Part shown: positions 51,010 to 60,807 of the stretch, in pieces | Layout of the letters: each line of letters opens with the position of its first letter | Position numbering within the stretch: position 1 is the stretch's first letter | Source of the DNA: Elusimicrobiota bacterium | GTDB lineage: Bacteria > Elusimicrobiota > Elusimicrobia > FEN-1173 | NCBI GenBank assembly: GCA_016721625.1 | Contig: JADKHR010000001.1 | Span: forward strand, 930,001 to 994,000 | Length of the DNA stretch: 64,000 nucleotides | Direction of reading: 5' to 3' | Position numbers and translations under genes: made by a program | Notes under the pieces: generated by a model | Told to the model about the DNA's origin: nothing | The model's input: the letters and a program-made list of their open reading frames with translations, nothing else | Databases searched by the model: none

Positions 51010-51416
51010 GGCACCCGCTTAAGATATTCCCTTCTTTTTTCCAATAATGAAATAAGCCTCTCTGTGCGAAGGCGTTTGCCCTCGACATCCAAGTGATCCA
51101 CGGTGTTGGTGAAGTTTCAGTAGGGGAAAGCAAAATCGACGGGCGTCCCAAGGATAGGGACAAGAAGGTTATGGCCAAGGTCCCAGGCGAACCGCATCGG
51201 CGAAAAGACATGGCTCACGTGCGTTTGGTCTGGCCCCGTCAAAACGCTCTTGGCCACGGGGTGAGACACGGAACGGCCGCCTAGAAAACCGCACCCTACT
51301 TTTACCAAAACGGCGAGCAAAGCGAAAAGATTCGCCTTCGGGTAAAGGCCCAGAACTCCCCCCGCCCGCGTCACGAGCCAGTCGCATACGATGCCAATTC
51401 TTTTATCCGCCATCAT
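51006..51416 (-). pseudogene. collapsed remnant of a family 4 glycosyltransferase
   Basis: Only 136 codons, yet it carries three separate GT4 pieces in order and in one frame: the start RIGIVCDWLVTRAGG with YPKANLFALL; the middle SHPVAKSVLTGPDQTHVSHV with FSPMRFAWDLGHN; and the C-terminal tail EGKRLRTERLISLLEKRREY. The GGAE loop is cut to GG and about 230 residues are missing between pieces. A TGA at about 51119 interrupts the frame. Both ends keep ATGA overlaps with the neighbouring glycosyltransferase genes, so the gene's place in the operon is preserved. Internal deletions from a full-length gene are the simplest reading; assembly collapse is possible. Confidence 0.6.
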
Positions 51417-52594
51417 GATCCACGCGCCGCCGGTTCCCGATGGACCGGAAGGGGATGAGAGGGCCCCATCGCTTTCGCATACCCTTTCAGCGTCAACGCC
51501 GCACACTGGTCCCAACCGAAACCCTTGGCCCTCTCCAAACCAAGCGCGCGCAAACGCTCTCTCTCAGCTGGATCGTCCAAAAGCCGGGACATCGCCGCGG
51601 AGAGACCGTCAACGTCCATGGGATCCACTTGAACCCCCGCGTTTCCCACGACTTCCGGAAGCGACGAGACATTTGACGTCAAGACCGGGCATCCGCATCC
51701 CATCGCTTCCAAGAGCGGAAGGCCGAAGCCTTCGTATAAAGAAGGATAGGCCAATAAAGTCGCTCCAGAATAGAGAACGGGCAAGTGTTCCTGAGGAACG
51801 TATCCCAGCGTTTTGACATCGTTGGAAAGCCCCCAACGGGACAACAACGTCTTCCAATCGTCAAACAGCCACCCGGCCCCGCCGACCACCGCCAGAGGAA
51901 ATCGCTCCCGCAAAGAGGGGGACAGCTTGGCGTAGGCCGCGAGGAGCCGTTTCAGGTTTTTGCGGGGCTCTTTCGTTCCAACAGAGATAATGTAATGCCC
52001 CGGGGTCAGGCCAAATTTCGCCGTAACGGTCTTGACATCCCCAGGCGCGGCGGGCGTGTATTGGGCGTCTAACCCCAGAGGCGTGACCGTGATCCGATCC
52101 GCGGCGATATGTAGATCTTTCACCATTTCCCTCTTCACGGATTCCGAAATGGCGAGAAAATGGCGAATGAGGCTTAGCCGAGGGTAAAAGTACCGTTCGT
52201 AAAACTTGACCCGCTCTTTCGGATGAGTTTCCGGGTAATACAGGAACGACAGATCATAGACCGTTACCACCGTTGGACCCCGAAAGGGAAAGGGGGCATA
52301 ATTCGTTTCGTGATAGAGATCGATGTTCTTGCGGTAGGTGTTGACGCGAAAAAAAAGTTCCAGGGCGACTCGATAGGCCGTGTACATTCCCGGGACATTG
52401 CGCAATTGTCTTCTCACTTTCCCGAAAGACGCGCTCGGCAGATTCCGGACCATCGAGGACTGAAAGGTGAGATAGTGGAACATCCATTCATGTTCCGGGC
52501 CCACCCGTCGAAGAGCCTCCCCGAGAAAATAAACATAATTCCCCACACCGCTCCGGGGGCTTAACAACGGGATACCGTTTAAAAGAACGCGCAT
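51413..52594 (-). CDS. family 4 glycosyltransferase (mannosyltransferase-like)
   Basis: 393 residues, complete. N-terminal MRVLLNGIPLLSPRSGVGNY, then HETNYAPFPFRGPTVVTVYD, LAISESVKREMVKD, IISVGTKEPRKNLKRLLAAY and the C-terminal E-x7-E motif YEGFGLPLLEAMGCGCPVLT with SSLPEVVGNAG. The pattern matches WbdB/MtfB-like alpha-mannosyl- or rhamnosyltransferases. It begins 1 bp after the upstream stop and its end overlaps the next gene's ATG. The sugar is not determined. Confidence 0.9.
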   Translation of the reverse strand: MRVLLNGIPLLSPRSGVGNYVYFLGEALRRVGPEHEWMFHYLTFQSSMVRNLPSASFGKVRRQLRNVPGMYTAYRVALELFFRVNTYRKNIDLYHETNYAPFPFRGPTVVTVYDLSFLYYPETHPKERVKFYERYFYPRLSLIRHFLAISESVKREMVKDLHIAADRITVTPLGLDAQYTPAAPGDVKTVTAKFGLTPGHYIISVGTKEPRKNLKRLLAAYAKLSPSLRERFPLAVVGGAGWLFDDWKTLLSRWGLSNDVKTLGYVPQEHLPVLYSGATLLAYPSLYEGFGLPLLEAMGCGCPVLTSNVSSLPEVVGNAGVQVDPMDVDGLSAAMSRLLDDPAERERLRALGLERAKGFGWDQCAALTLKGYAKAMGPSHPLPVHREPAARGS

Positions 52595-52595
52595 A

Positions 52596-54335
52596 TTAAA
52601 TCACCGCCGACCGACCGCGAACCGCCTCCGCGTGATACACGAAGGGAGAACCCGTCAAGATCCCATCGCACACCACATCCAAACCGGGATCGGCGCCCGG
52701 GCCGAGGTCCATCAGGCGAAATTTCGATCCCAGCCCGTAGGGGGGGTCCCCGGGTCGCGGTTCCATGAACGAGAGCGGAATCATTCGGCGGAAGAAAAAG
52801 TGATAGGCATAAAGTCGTGCGCGCCGCCTCTGCTCCGGCGGCAGAGGGGCTCCGATCGGCAATCGGTCCAAAAGTTCCCGGTAATGAGAAGGGGAGCGCG
52901 CGTCCCAGGTCAATCCTTTGCCGCGTATCCAGGCCTCTCCGGCCACGATCACGGGTTTTCCCTGGCTGGTCAGCTCAACACCCGTCTTGGTCCCGAAGAT
53001 CAGAACCGAATCACATCGCTCCATCAACGCGTAGGTGCTGACGGGACTCTCCGGACCGACCAAAAAAACGTTGGGGGGTAGAGGTCGGCCTCTCCGTCGA
53101 ACTTCTTCCACAATTCTCTGGCGGGACGGCAACGTCCCGCGAATTTCCGCGGGATGGACGCGAATGATTAATTGCAAGTCAGGCCGTTCGGCGAAATAAT
53201 CGATCGTCAGGAACAACCAGTCCAACAGGTTGGGGAAGGCGTTGGCCGGGTAATGCAGTTGAGCGTCCCACAATACGTTCGTCAACAGGTCGATCCAAGG
53301 TTTGGAAGGGTCGGCGCCTACGGCCCGCCGAATATCGTTCTCACTAAAGCGGGGATTCTCGTGAAACCAGATCCAATCCTGGGATCCATACCACCGGCTC
53401 TTTAGATAATTGTCCAGTTCTCGGTCCTGCTCTTCCGTTAGGCTCAGGGTTTCCCAAACGTCCGTGGGTTCCGCCATCAACGTGTGATGATAACTGTCCC
53501 CATGGCTGAAAATAAAACACTTCTTTCGATAGGCAGGGTTCCAGTTGACCACGGGAATACCCAACGACCGGGCGGCCTCTCCGATCAATCCTTGAGGCAC
53601 ATAAATTCCATGGTTAAAAACCACCCGGTCATACTTTTTTTCCGCCAGAAGACGACGGACCGCCCGCGCCGTCAAAAAAGCCGCTTCAAAATATTTCCTA
53701 AAAACCGCGTCCCCCTCCGGCTCGCTCTCCAAGGTCGCCCGGGCATAATAACGGAGCGCGCCGGCGAGGGCGTGTTCTCCCACCGCCATACCGTTGTCGT
53801 GGTAGGCACGAAGTTCTTCCGAGGGCCTCTGCAAGAGGCTCTTCATGGATTCCCAATCCGCCGGCCGAACCCAGGAACCCAGACCCTCCACCGGCACGCC
53901 CAGACCTCGGTACATGCGCTCCGAAAGAGGGTAACAACTTCCGCATAGCCAAGCTTGGGGACCTTTCTTTAAAAACGAGCGCGGGTTCGGAAACCACAAG
54001 TTGTGGCAATCTAAACACGCCGGCAAAACCCCGTCACACAAAAACACCTCCACCCGAGCCTTGCGAAGCGTCAAGGCGACGGCGAGAACGCTTTCCATGG
54101 TGTTCCCCGGTAGGTAGGCCCCGACGGCGGTAGCGATTAAAACCCGGGGCCCGGAGGCGGAGCCTAAAGACTTTCGCCAGAGGGGTAGGTCGGCCTCCAG
54201 AAGGCCTGGCCAGTCGGGATAGCCTTTTCGGCGTGCCCAGTACCAACGCCGGTAGACCCATCGCACCCAAAGTCCGATCCAAGGAATTTTTTCCAACTGT
54301 TCGCGAGCGTTGGCTTTCCAACTCTTCCGGCTCAT
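52596..54335 (-). CDS. capsule-polysaccharide-synthesis-like protein with cysteine cluster
   Basis: 579 residues from the ATG at 54335 (MSRKSWKANAREQLEKIPWI); a longer frame to 54428 would overlap the upstream gene. After VLIATAVGAYLPGNTMESVL comes a four-cysteine cluster: C-x6-C-x2-C (CDGVLPACLDC) and CGSC about 30 residues later, a likely zinc knuckle. The C-terminal half resembles glycosyltransferase-B capsule proteins: DRVVFNHGIYVPQGLIGEAA, LQLIIRVHPAEIRG, VFLVGPESPVSTYALMERCD and IFGTKTGVELTSQGKPVIV. The donor sugar is unknown. Confidence in the broad class is fair, in the exact reaction low. Confidence 0.65.
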   Translation of the reverse strand: MSRKSWKANAREQLEKIPWIGLWVRWVYRRWYWARRKGYPDWPGLLEADLPLWRKSLGSASGPRVLIATAVGAYLPGNTMESVLAVALTLRKARVEVFLCDGVLPACLDCHNLWFPNPRSFLKKGPQAWLCGSCYPLSERMYRGLGVPVEGLGSWVRPADWESMKSLLQRPSEELRAYHDNGMAVGEHALAGALRYYARATLESEPEGDAVFRKYFEAAFLTARAVRRLLAEKKYDRVVFNHGIYVPQGLIGEAARSLGIPVVNWNPAYRKKCFIFSHGDSYHHTLMAEPTDVWETLSLTEEQDRELDNYLKSRWYGSQDWIWFHENPRFSENDIRRAVGADPSKPWIDLLTNVLWDAQLHYPANAFPNLLDWLFLTIDYFAERPDLQLIIRVHPAEIRGTLPSRQRIVEEVRRRGRPLPPNVFLVGPESPVSTYALMERCDSVLIFGTKTGVELTSQGKPVIVAGEAWIRGKGLTWDARSPSHYRELLDRLPIGAPLPPEQRRRARLYAYHFFFRRMIPLSFMEPRPGDPPYGLGSKFRLMDLGPGADPGLDVVCDGILTGSPFVYHAEAVRGRSAVI

Positions 54336-54378
54336 GGACGCCCACCGCGCCCGAGAAGGAAGGAGGCTTCCGTCCGGA

Positions 54379-55269
54379 TCATGCGCGTCGGGCGACCACG
54401 AATAAATTGGCCCCGTCCTTATCCCCACTCACCGAACCTCGAACGCGATCAATGATTTTTGGAGAGACCTGATTCCAAATCCGCTCCTGTAACGAAGGGA
54501 TAACTCCCATTCCTCGCTCGCCGAACAACCGGAGCATGCGATACCAGAACGTGAACGACGGCCCCTGGTATAGCTTGACCACCACGGAATCGAACCCCGC
54601 CAAGGCAAGCCATTGCTTCCAGGTTTCGGCTTCCACCAAAGTGTAATGGTGATACTCCCGATTAACCTTCCGGCTTTGCGCCCAGCCGAAATATCGGGCC
54701 AAATGACGCGCGAAACCCAGAAGAGGGACAGTCATGACGAAGAAACCGCCGGGGCGGAGGAGCCGAGCCATTTCGGCCAAACTCGCCTGGGGTTGACGCG
54801 TGTGCTCCAACACCGAATTGGCCAGCACGCTCCCGAGGGACCCCGAGGGAAGGGGAACCGTCGTCTCAGATCCCAAAATTCTGTTTTCATACGCTTTTTG
54901 ATGGGCGCACGCCGTGAGGGCTTCCGGGTCATTGTCAATCCCGAAGTCAATCTTTGAAAAAAGTGCCGCGCCAAAGGAACCGTCCCCGCACCCAAAATCC
55001 GCCATGGGCTTTTCGAAGTATTTCCGGTGGCGGTCAATAAGAGTCAGTTCCTGAGCCCGCCAGAGGGTGTGCGCCAGGCTCCCGTAACGGACCAGGCAGA
55101 CGTCCCCGGGGAACCGTTCCAGAACCACGGGTCGACCGCCCTGAACCAACCCTGTCTTATCGTGCCCATCGGATCGATGTTTGCCTCCCAAAAACCGAAC
55201 CATAAGAGGACGAACCACATCCAAAACATTGCTGACGCGCCCAACGATCCGATAGAATAGGTCTTTCAC
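54379..55269 (-). CDS. class I SAM-dependent methyltransferase
   Basis: About 296 residues from GTG 55269, which overlaps the upstream HAD stop (GTGA). Motif I is PMADFGCGDGSFGAALF; then FGIDNDPEALTAC, LGSVLANSVLEH and RLLRPGGFFVMTVPLLGF, all typical of UbiE/Methyltransf_11 proteins. A C-terminal helical extension (about 60 residues) may bind a sugar or lipid-linked glycan. Its position among glycosyltransferases suggests glycan methylation, which is an inference. metK-ahcY 10 kb downstream could supply and clear the cofactor. Confidence 0.8.
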   Translation of the reverse strand: MKDLFYRIVGRVSNVLDVVRPLMVRFLGGKHRSDGHDKTGLVQGGRPVVLERFPGDVCLVRYGSLAHTLWRAQELTLIDRHRKYFEKPMADFGCGDGSFGAALFSKIDFGIDNDPEALTACAHQKAYENRILGSETTVPLPSGSLGSVLANSVLEHTRQPQASLAEMARLLRPGGFFVMTVPLLGFARHLARYFGWAQSRKVNREYHHYTLVEAETWKQWLALAGFDSVVVKLYQGPSFTFWYRMLRLFGERGMGVIPSLQERIWNQVSPKIIDRVRGSVSGDKDGANLFVVARRA

Positions 55270-55997
55270 GAATGCCCCCCTTTCCGAACGGCCCGGAGAA
55301 CGACCCGTTCGAAAAATTCTTCCGGTGACGGCAAACCGGGGATCGTCCACCAGGGATGAAACGCCCGCAAGGCGTCCTCTCCGTAATGCCCGGAGGCCAC
55401 GGCGATGGTGTGCGCTCCGATCGCTTTCCCGCAATGAACGTCATGCGGCGTGTCCCCGATAACGTAGACGTCTTCCACACTGAAGCCCGCCTGGCGCTCG
55501 CGTACCATGTCCAGAGCCTGCCGGGCGATGGAGCGGCGGTCCGGAAAACCATCCGAAAAAGCGCCACCGCTAAAAAAACCATCAATGCCGTAATGGGTCA
55601 GCTTTGCCCGGGCGCCGGCGCGGGTGTTGCCCGTCAACAACATTGAAAAAATATCCTTGCGAGCCGCGATTCCCTCCAAAATGGCCCGGACACCCGGGAG
55701 CACCCGTCCGATTTTGCGCGGCAGAGCCCCGGGCAGACGATCTTCATACACTCGAAGAAACCGGTCCACAACCGTCGAATCCGCGGGGCGGCCCGACTGT
55801 TTCACGATTCCAACCGCAATTTCTACGTCGGTCAATCCGGCGGTGGCCAAACCGTTAAAATCCGGCGTCGTTTCCAACACTTCCCGCGCCGCGTCTTCCA
55901 GGGCGAAAATGCCCGCTCGGCCGGTGTCCAAGAGGGTCCCATCGATGTCCCACAAAAGCGCGACCGCAAACGGTTTATCCAATGTCTGAATCCTCAA
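55266..55997 (-). CDS. HAD-family phosphatase
   Basis: 243 residues. Motif I LLWDIDGTLLDTGRAG, motif II SMLLTGNTRAG, a lysine in ARAKLTHYG and motif IV VYVIGDTPHDVHCGKAIGAH are all present; the helical cap lies at about residues 20-90, as in phosphoglycolate-phosphatase-like (subfamily IA) enzymes. The start overlaps the end of the transketolase gene by about 23 bp. In this operon it could dephosphorylate a sugar or nonulosonate phosphate made with the transketolase or NeuB-like enzyme; this is inferred from context only. Confidence 0.8.
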   Translation of the reverse strand: MRIQTLDKPFAVALLWDIDGTLLDTGRAGIFALEDAAREVLETTPDFNGLATAGLTDVEIAVGIVKQSGRPADSTVVDRFLRVYEDRLPGALPRKIGRVLPGVRAILEGIAARKDIFSMLLTGNTRAGARAKLTHYGIDGFFSGGAFSDGFPDRRSIARQALDMVRERQAGFSVEDVYVIGDTPHDVHCGKAIGAHTIAVASGHYGEDALRAFHPWWTIPGLPSPEEFFERVVLRAVRKGGHS

Positions 55998-57914
55998 CGG
56001 AAACCATGGCGGCTCCCTCGCTCCCGGTCGAAGTCCCTTTTATGAGAAGGCTTCCAATGTCCTCCGTTAAACTCTCGGAATCCATACGGTGGGCTTTCAA
56101 AACCTCCTCGTAAGTCCCGCAAACAGGCTTTCGTGACAGCCCGAAACGACGGGCTTGGAAAGATCCCACGCCGCGAGTTTCCGCCAAGGAGGCCAACAAC
56201 CGCTCACCCAACCCACCATTCAAATAATGGTTGTCCAGGGTAATGACCCAAGGCCTATCGCCCACCGCGCCCTTCAACCACTCGGCATCCACTCGATTCA
56301 GCCACGGCATGGCCACCAACCGGACGCGGGTCCCGCCGCGAGCCAAGTTTTGCACCGCGAGATAGGCCTGGGTAAGAAGAAGCGGACCGGAAGCGAAAAG
56401 AACCGCATCCCCGCCTTCGGCCAGAACGACGCCCCGTCCGAGGGCGGGACGGGCATCGGCGGGCCAGGAAAATGGCACGTCGCAGGACACCGAGACCAAG
56501 CGAAAGTACGACGCGTCCGCGCTCTCATTGACCGCGTATTCTATCAGGGCTTCAAAATCCTCATTGCAACTAGGTTCGATGAGATTAAAATTCGGGAGCG
56601 CGGCCAACGTCGAAATATCCCGCACCGCCTGGTGGGATGTTCCCGGCCCCGCCGGCAGGAACCCTGCCAAAGAACCCACGTAAATAATTTTATTCCCCTC
56701 CAAGGCGTTGTTATAGATTTGCTCGTTAGGCCGCGACGACAAGAAGCAGGAAAAGGAATGAACCACCGGAAGGAGACCCTGCCTCGCCAGACCGCCGGCT
56801 TGACTGACCATGTCTTGTTCGGCGATACCGCATTCGATAAAACGATCGGGGAACTTTTTTTCGAATGGCAAAAGCCCGCAATCTTTCGCCAGATCGCCGT
56901 CCAAGACCACCAGCCGAGGGTTTTTTTCCGCTTGACGAACAAGTTCCCGGCCGTAACAGGCGACCAGGTTTTGGGGTTTTCCCATCGGCGCCTTGGGAAG
57001 TTGGGGAACCCGTTCCAGCGCGATTTCATTCTCCCCTAAAGATTTCAATCCGGCGTTGATTTTCCCGGCCAATTCTTCCACGGCCCGGTCATACTCCAAA
57101 TCGCCCGGGGCGCCGCTGTGGTAATGGTATAAACGATCCTTCGCCCCCATGCCCTCCATGAAGGACACTCCCCGCCCTTTCACGGTGTCCGCTAAAATGA
57201 ATTTGGGCCTATCGGCGACGGCCCGCAACCGAGTGAAAAGTTCTTTCAAGGCGTTCATGTCGTGCCCGTCCACGCGGTCCGTGTGCCAGCCAAAGGCCTT
57301 GGCCTTGGCCAGAATATCGCCGCCGTCGCTCACCTTGGCGACCCAGAGATCGGATTGAATCTTGTTGGAGTCCACAATGACAGTGATTTCTCCCATGTTA
57401 AGATTCACCGCCTGGGAAGGGATTCCCAAATCTGCCCTTCCTGAAGCTCGCCGTCCCCGAGAAGAACATAAACGTGGCCGGGTTTTTTCTGCAATCGTCT
57501 GGCGAGAATGATGCCTTTGGCTTTCGAAATCCCCATGCCCAAGGATCCGGTGTTGGCAACGATCCCTGGGACCGACACGTCCGGGTGGCCCGGCACCCCC
57601 CCTAACCGGCGGAGCTCGTGAAGCTTTTTAAACTCCAGCTTTCCTAAAGCGGTGAGCACCGAATAGAGACCTGGCACGTCGTGTCCCTTAGAGGAGAAAT
57701 AAAGGTCGTCGGTGCCCAATTCCAGCAAGTGCAACCACGACACAATATCCAAACTGCTGAAACTCGACCCGATGTGTCCAGAATTAGCGCGTTTTATGGC
57801 ATAGAGGGCATTCAGTCGGGCCGCGTTCGCAAAAACAGCCGCCCGATGGGCGTCCATGGGGCCACCCAGGATCCGTTGAAATTCTTCTTGAGGAATATAA
57901 ACCAAATCACTCAT
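55975..57914 (-). CDS. transketolase (one frame break)
   Basis: About 646 residues in one gene, with N- and C-terminal halves fused. Thiamine-diphosphate motif LLGDGELQEGQIWESL is cut by a frame change at 57414-57416 (run of three G); one more base joins it to AVNLNMGEITVIVDSNKIQS. Other features: NSGHIGSSFSSLDIV, SSKGHDVPGLYSVL, TVKGRGVSFMEG, and in the pyrimidine domain FIECGIAEQDMVSQAGGLA. It transfers two-carbon ketol units between sugar phosphates. A transketolase inside a surface-sugar operon points to a dedicated unusual ketose or chain-shortened precursor rather than housekeeping, though that is inference. Confidence 0.85.
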
Positions 57915-58671
57915 GATCCGACAACCTCCAGGGGGTTTGGGTGACCTGCGGCAAAACCGCCTGTCCCCGCTTCAAAAGCTCTTCCGCCAGCCACCAGTCC
58001 TCGGGATGATTGATATCAAATCCCTCCAACCCTTCGGTCTCGAAAGGGAGGACTTTTTCTCCGGCGATGGTTCCGCCTTCCAGCGGCACACGGGTCCACG
58101 CGATCTCCAGACTCGCGTTCTGAACGTACACCCGGGGAAGGGCCTGGTAGGGAGTGCTGTGCCAGGGTGGGTTTTGGCCCCCCCGGCAATAGCGGCTTCA
58201 TCCAGTCGCTTTCCATCACCCACATTTTACCGGGATGTTGGCCGCAAAGTTCCACAGCCCGAAGGGAATCAGCCTCCGGGAACCGATGAAAAAGAGCCCA
58301 CGCTCGAACAATGGTTTCCGCTTTTCGGAACGGGCTGGTTGGCCGAAGCAGGGCGAACGATTCGTAGGTCCGTCCTTGGTCCGCCAGGGTTTTCAGGGTG
58401 TATCGGACCCACTCAATGTCCGGTGACAGATCCCCGCGAAAGCCGCCGGGCGCAGAAAGGGAACTTCGCCCCCGCAATGACGGGCCACGCCCGCCACCTC
58501 CTCGCTGTCCGTAGAAACAACGATGGCGTCAAACATTCCCGAAACCTGGGCCGCGTTCAACGTATAGGCGAGAAGAGGATGTCCGTTTAGAACCCGGACG
58601 TTTTTCCCCTTGACCCGCTTCGATCCTGCGCGGGCCGGAATGAGCGCAATTCTTTTTCGCGGAGGGTTCAT
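57907..58671 (-). CDS. CMP-nonulosonate (NeuA-like) cytidylyltransferase, two frame breaks
   Basis: About 254 residues; start ATG 58671 overlaps the FkbM gene stop (ATGA). N-terminal RIALIPARAGSKRVKGKNVR is the CTP-binding signature of NeuA/LegF/PseF/KdsB enzymes, followed by VVSTDSEEVAGVA. One base missing at 58432-58435 (four C) joins FLRPAAFAG to DLSPDIEWVRYTL; an indel in the C7 run at 58178-58184 joins LLPGG to QNPPWHSTPYQALPRVYVQN. FDINHPEDWWLAEEL closes the domain. The order of motifs matches CMP-acylneuraminate/legionaminate synthetases more than KdsB. It would activate the product of the NeuB-like enzyme at 63147. Confidence 0.82.
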
Positions 58672-59498
58672 GGACGAACGAATAGCCTGTTGGCCACGCG
58701 CCCTCCGGCGTGTTCCCAGACGCCCCCGTCTTTGAAGCCCGCGGCATACAACGCCGCGCAAAGCTGGCCCTCGTCGGACCGACTTCGGTCCACTTCCATC
58801 AGGATCGACCGCAACTCCGGACGTCGCAACGTTATTTCGCCCCCGGTCAATATTCGAAACTCCGCCCCATCCACATCCAATTTCAAATGGTTCGGCGCAG
58901 GCAATGAAAATAGGTCCATCGCGCTGTCCAATCGCACGCAAACAAGGTCTTGAAAGAGCCCCGCAGGCCGCGCCCCGTCCGGAGTCAACCCCTCATGTTC
59001 GGCGGCTCCGGTTTCTAGGCTAGCCAAATGAAAACGAGCCATCTCCGTTCGGTCGGAGAGGGCCAAGGGCAAAGCCACGACGGCCCCGCCGCAGGCGTTT
59101 CGCAATATATTTTCAACAAGCCGCATGTAGTTGGCGGCCATGGGTTCAAAAGCAAAAACCCGACAGTGGGTTGCCTTCGCGGCCACAAGAGAATAAGCGC
59201 CTACATTGGCCCCCACATCGAAAAAAACATCCCCTCGCCGGAGATGTGTCTCCAACCATTGGATCGTCTCAGGCTCCTTTCGCGCCGAACGGAGCCGCAT
59301 GTCCCACTCGGTCAGGGAATCGACCCGAAGGAAAATGGCGGATTTTTTATAGTCCATTTTTCGCCACACGGGGAACGATTGGCGCACCGCCACCCATAGC
59401 CGCGTCGGAAACACCACCGCTTTGACGCTCTCCACCAATAGTTTAAAAATGAACGTTGGAAGAATCTGTTCCAAACGCGATTTGATTTTTCTTAACAC
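58668..59498 (-). CDS. FkbM-family methyltransferase
   Basis: 276 residues from GTG 59498. SAM-binding motif VFFDVGANVGAYSLVAAKAT, then RVFAFEPMAANYMRL and the FkbM signature LKLDVDGAEFRIL. FkbM enzymes O-methylate sugars or polyketides. The N-terminal 50 residues are amphipathic and could touch the membrane. It overlaps both the flippase (7 bp) and the CMP-sugar synthetase gene (4 bp), placing it firmly in the operon. The target is probably a glycan hydroxyl. Confidence 0.85.
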   Translation of the reverse strand: MLRKIKSRLEQILPTFIFKLLVESVKAVVFPTRLWVAVRQSFPVWRKMDYKKSAIFLRVDSLTEWDMRLRSARKEPETIQWLETHLRRGDVFFDVGANVGAYSLVAAKATHCRVFAFEPMAANYMRLVENILRNACGGAVVALPLALSDRTEMARFHLASLETGAAEHEGLTPDGARPAGLFQDLVCVRLDSAMDLFSLPAPNHLKLDVDGAEFRILTGGEITLRRPELRSILMEVDRSRSDEGQLCAALYAAGFKDGGVWEHAGGRVANRLFVRP

Positions 59499-60807
59499 GT
59501 TTTCTCCCGAGAGAGACCCATCCCCATATAAATTAAGGTCAGAATCCCGTAATAGACCCCCGTGGCCAACGCCAAACCCCGTAGACCCCAGTAACTGAAA
59601 AATATAATCCGAATCGCAATCGAAAAGGGAACTCCGACGAGTCCGATCCAGGTGGGGGTCCAGGTATCCCCAGGGCGTAATAACGGTTCGAGAGGGCCAG
59701 AACCACCGGGCTCAAAAGTTGCCCTCCCAAAGCCAACAGCAACAACCAAAGAAGACGGATATCCCCGTCCGACAGACGACCCCCATAAAAAATGAGTCTC
59801 AACGCCGGCAAACCAAACAGAACCAAAAAGAAAATAATTCCGACCGCTAAGAAAACCGTTTTCCGGACCCCCCCGCGATAGAGGGCCTCCGCACCCCGCT
59901 CATCTCCCTCCCGAAGGTGTCCAGCCATCCGAGCCAGAACCGGTCCTGATATGGCCTTCTGAAGAACGACTTCCCCCGCGCCGTAAAACTGCTGGCTCAC
60001 CTGAAAGAGAGACAATCCTCCGGCGGGCGCCAAGGCCGACAAAACGCGATCCACCAAGTAAGTCATTTTGTAAAGAAAAGCCCCGCCTGTCAAAATCCCC
60101 ATGCGCTTCCACAAAAATCCCGGCAAAGAGGAACGAAACCGAACCCTCTGAAAAGGACCCAAGACCCCCACCAGCGCCCCGGCGCTAACAACCGCCCGAA
60201 GCAGAGAAGCCCGCGCATATCCAGCCCCTCCCCATATCGGGAGAAACACCAGCAATAAGGTCAGCCCCGCGATCGAACCCAGCAACCCTGATAGTTCCGC
60301 CCGAAAGAACCGTCCTTGGGCGTAGGCCAACCCTTGGGCGACACTCAGAACCGCCTGAACGGGTAGGAGCCAAACGAAAGTCTCCACCAGACGTTCCGTC
60401 ATCGCCCGCGCGACGGAACTGTAAGCGCCAAAAAAAACCCCCACCCAATGATGGGACGTCGCCTCCAAGATCCAAGCGGCCAGACAGAAAAATAAAAAAG
60501 CGATCTGCGCCATTTCCCAGGCGCCCCCCCGTTGATCCTCGGCAGACAACGACGCCAAATGGGGGGCCAACGCTTTCCCTGTTACCGTGGCCAGAATCAT
60601 GATAATCGCTTGGGGCACGATCAAGGCGGCAAAAACAGCGTCGGACTCGGTTGAAGCTCCCAATCGTCGGAGCAAAAGCCAATTGAAAACGAAAGATATT
60701 CCGAGGTTGACCATGGTGATTAAAGCCAACCCAACCGAGTCGCCCCCCCTCAGCAAGAACCTCAAAGGATCCAAAAGTTTATTGGGGGATCTCCAGAAAA
60801 AATCCAC
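59492..60807 (-). CDS. MviN/Wzx-like oligosaccharide flippase (one frame break)
   Basis: About 438 residues and roughly 12-14 helices of the MOP superfamily (MurJ/Wzx). It starts GTG 60807, overlapping the ALDH stop by 1 bp. Typical segments: GLALITMVNLGISFVFNWLL, DAVFAALIVPQAIIMILATV, KAISGPVLARMAGHLREGDE and IIFFLVLFGLPALRLIFYGG. At 59668-59671 a run of four C needs one more base to join NRYYALG to DTWTPTWIGLVGVPFSIAI. It would flip the lipid-linked repeat unit across the inner membrane. No Wzy polymerase is recognised in the window. Confidence 0.8.

Noticed and set aside
57414..57416. Programmed frameshift in transketolase.
   Set aside because: No slippery heptamer or downstream structure specific to this site; the same kind of one-base loss occurs in many unrelated genes here.
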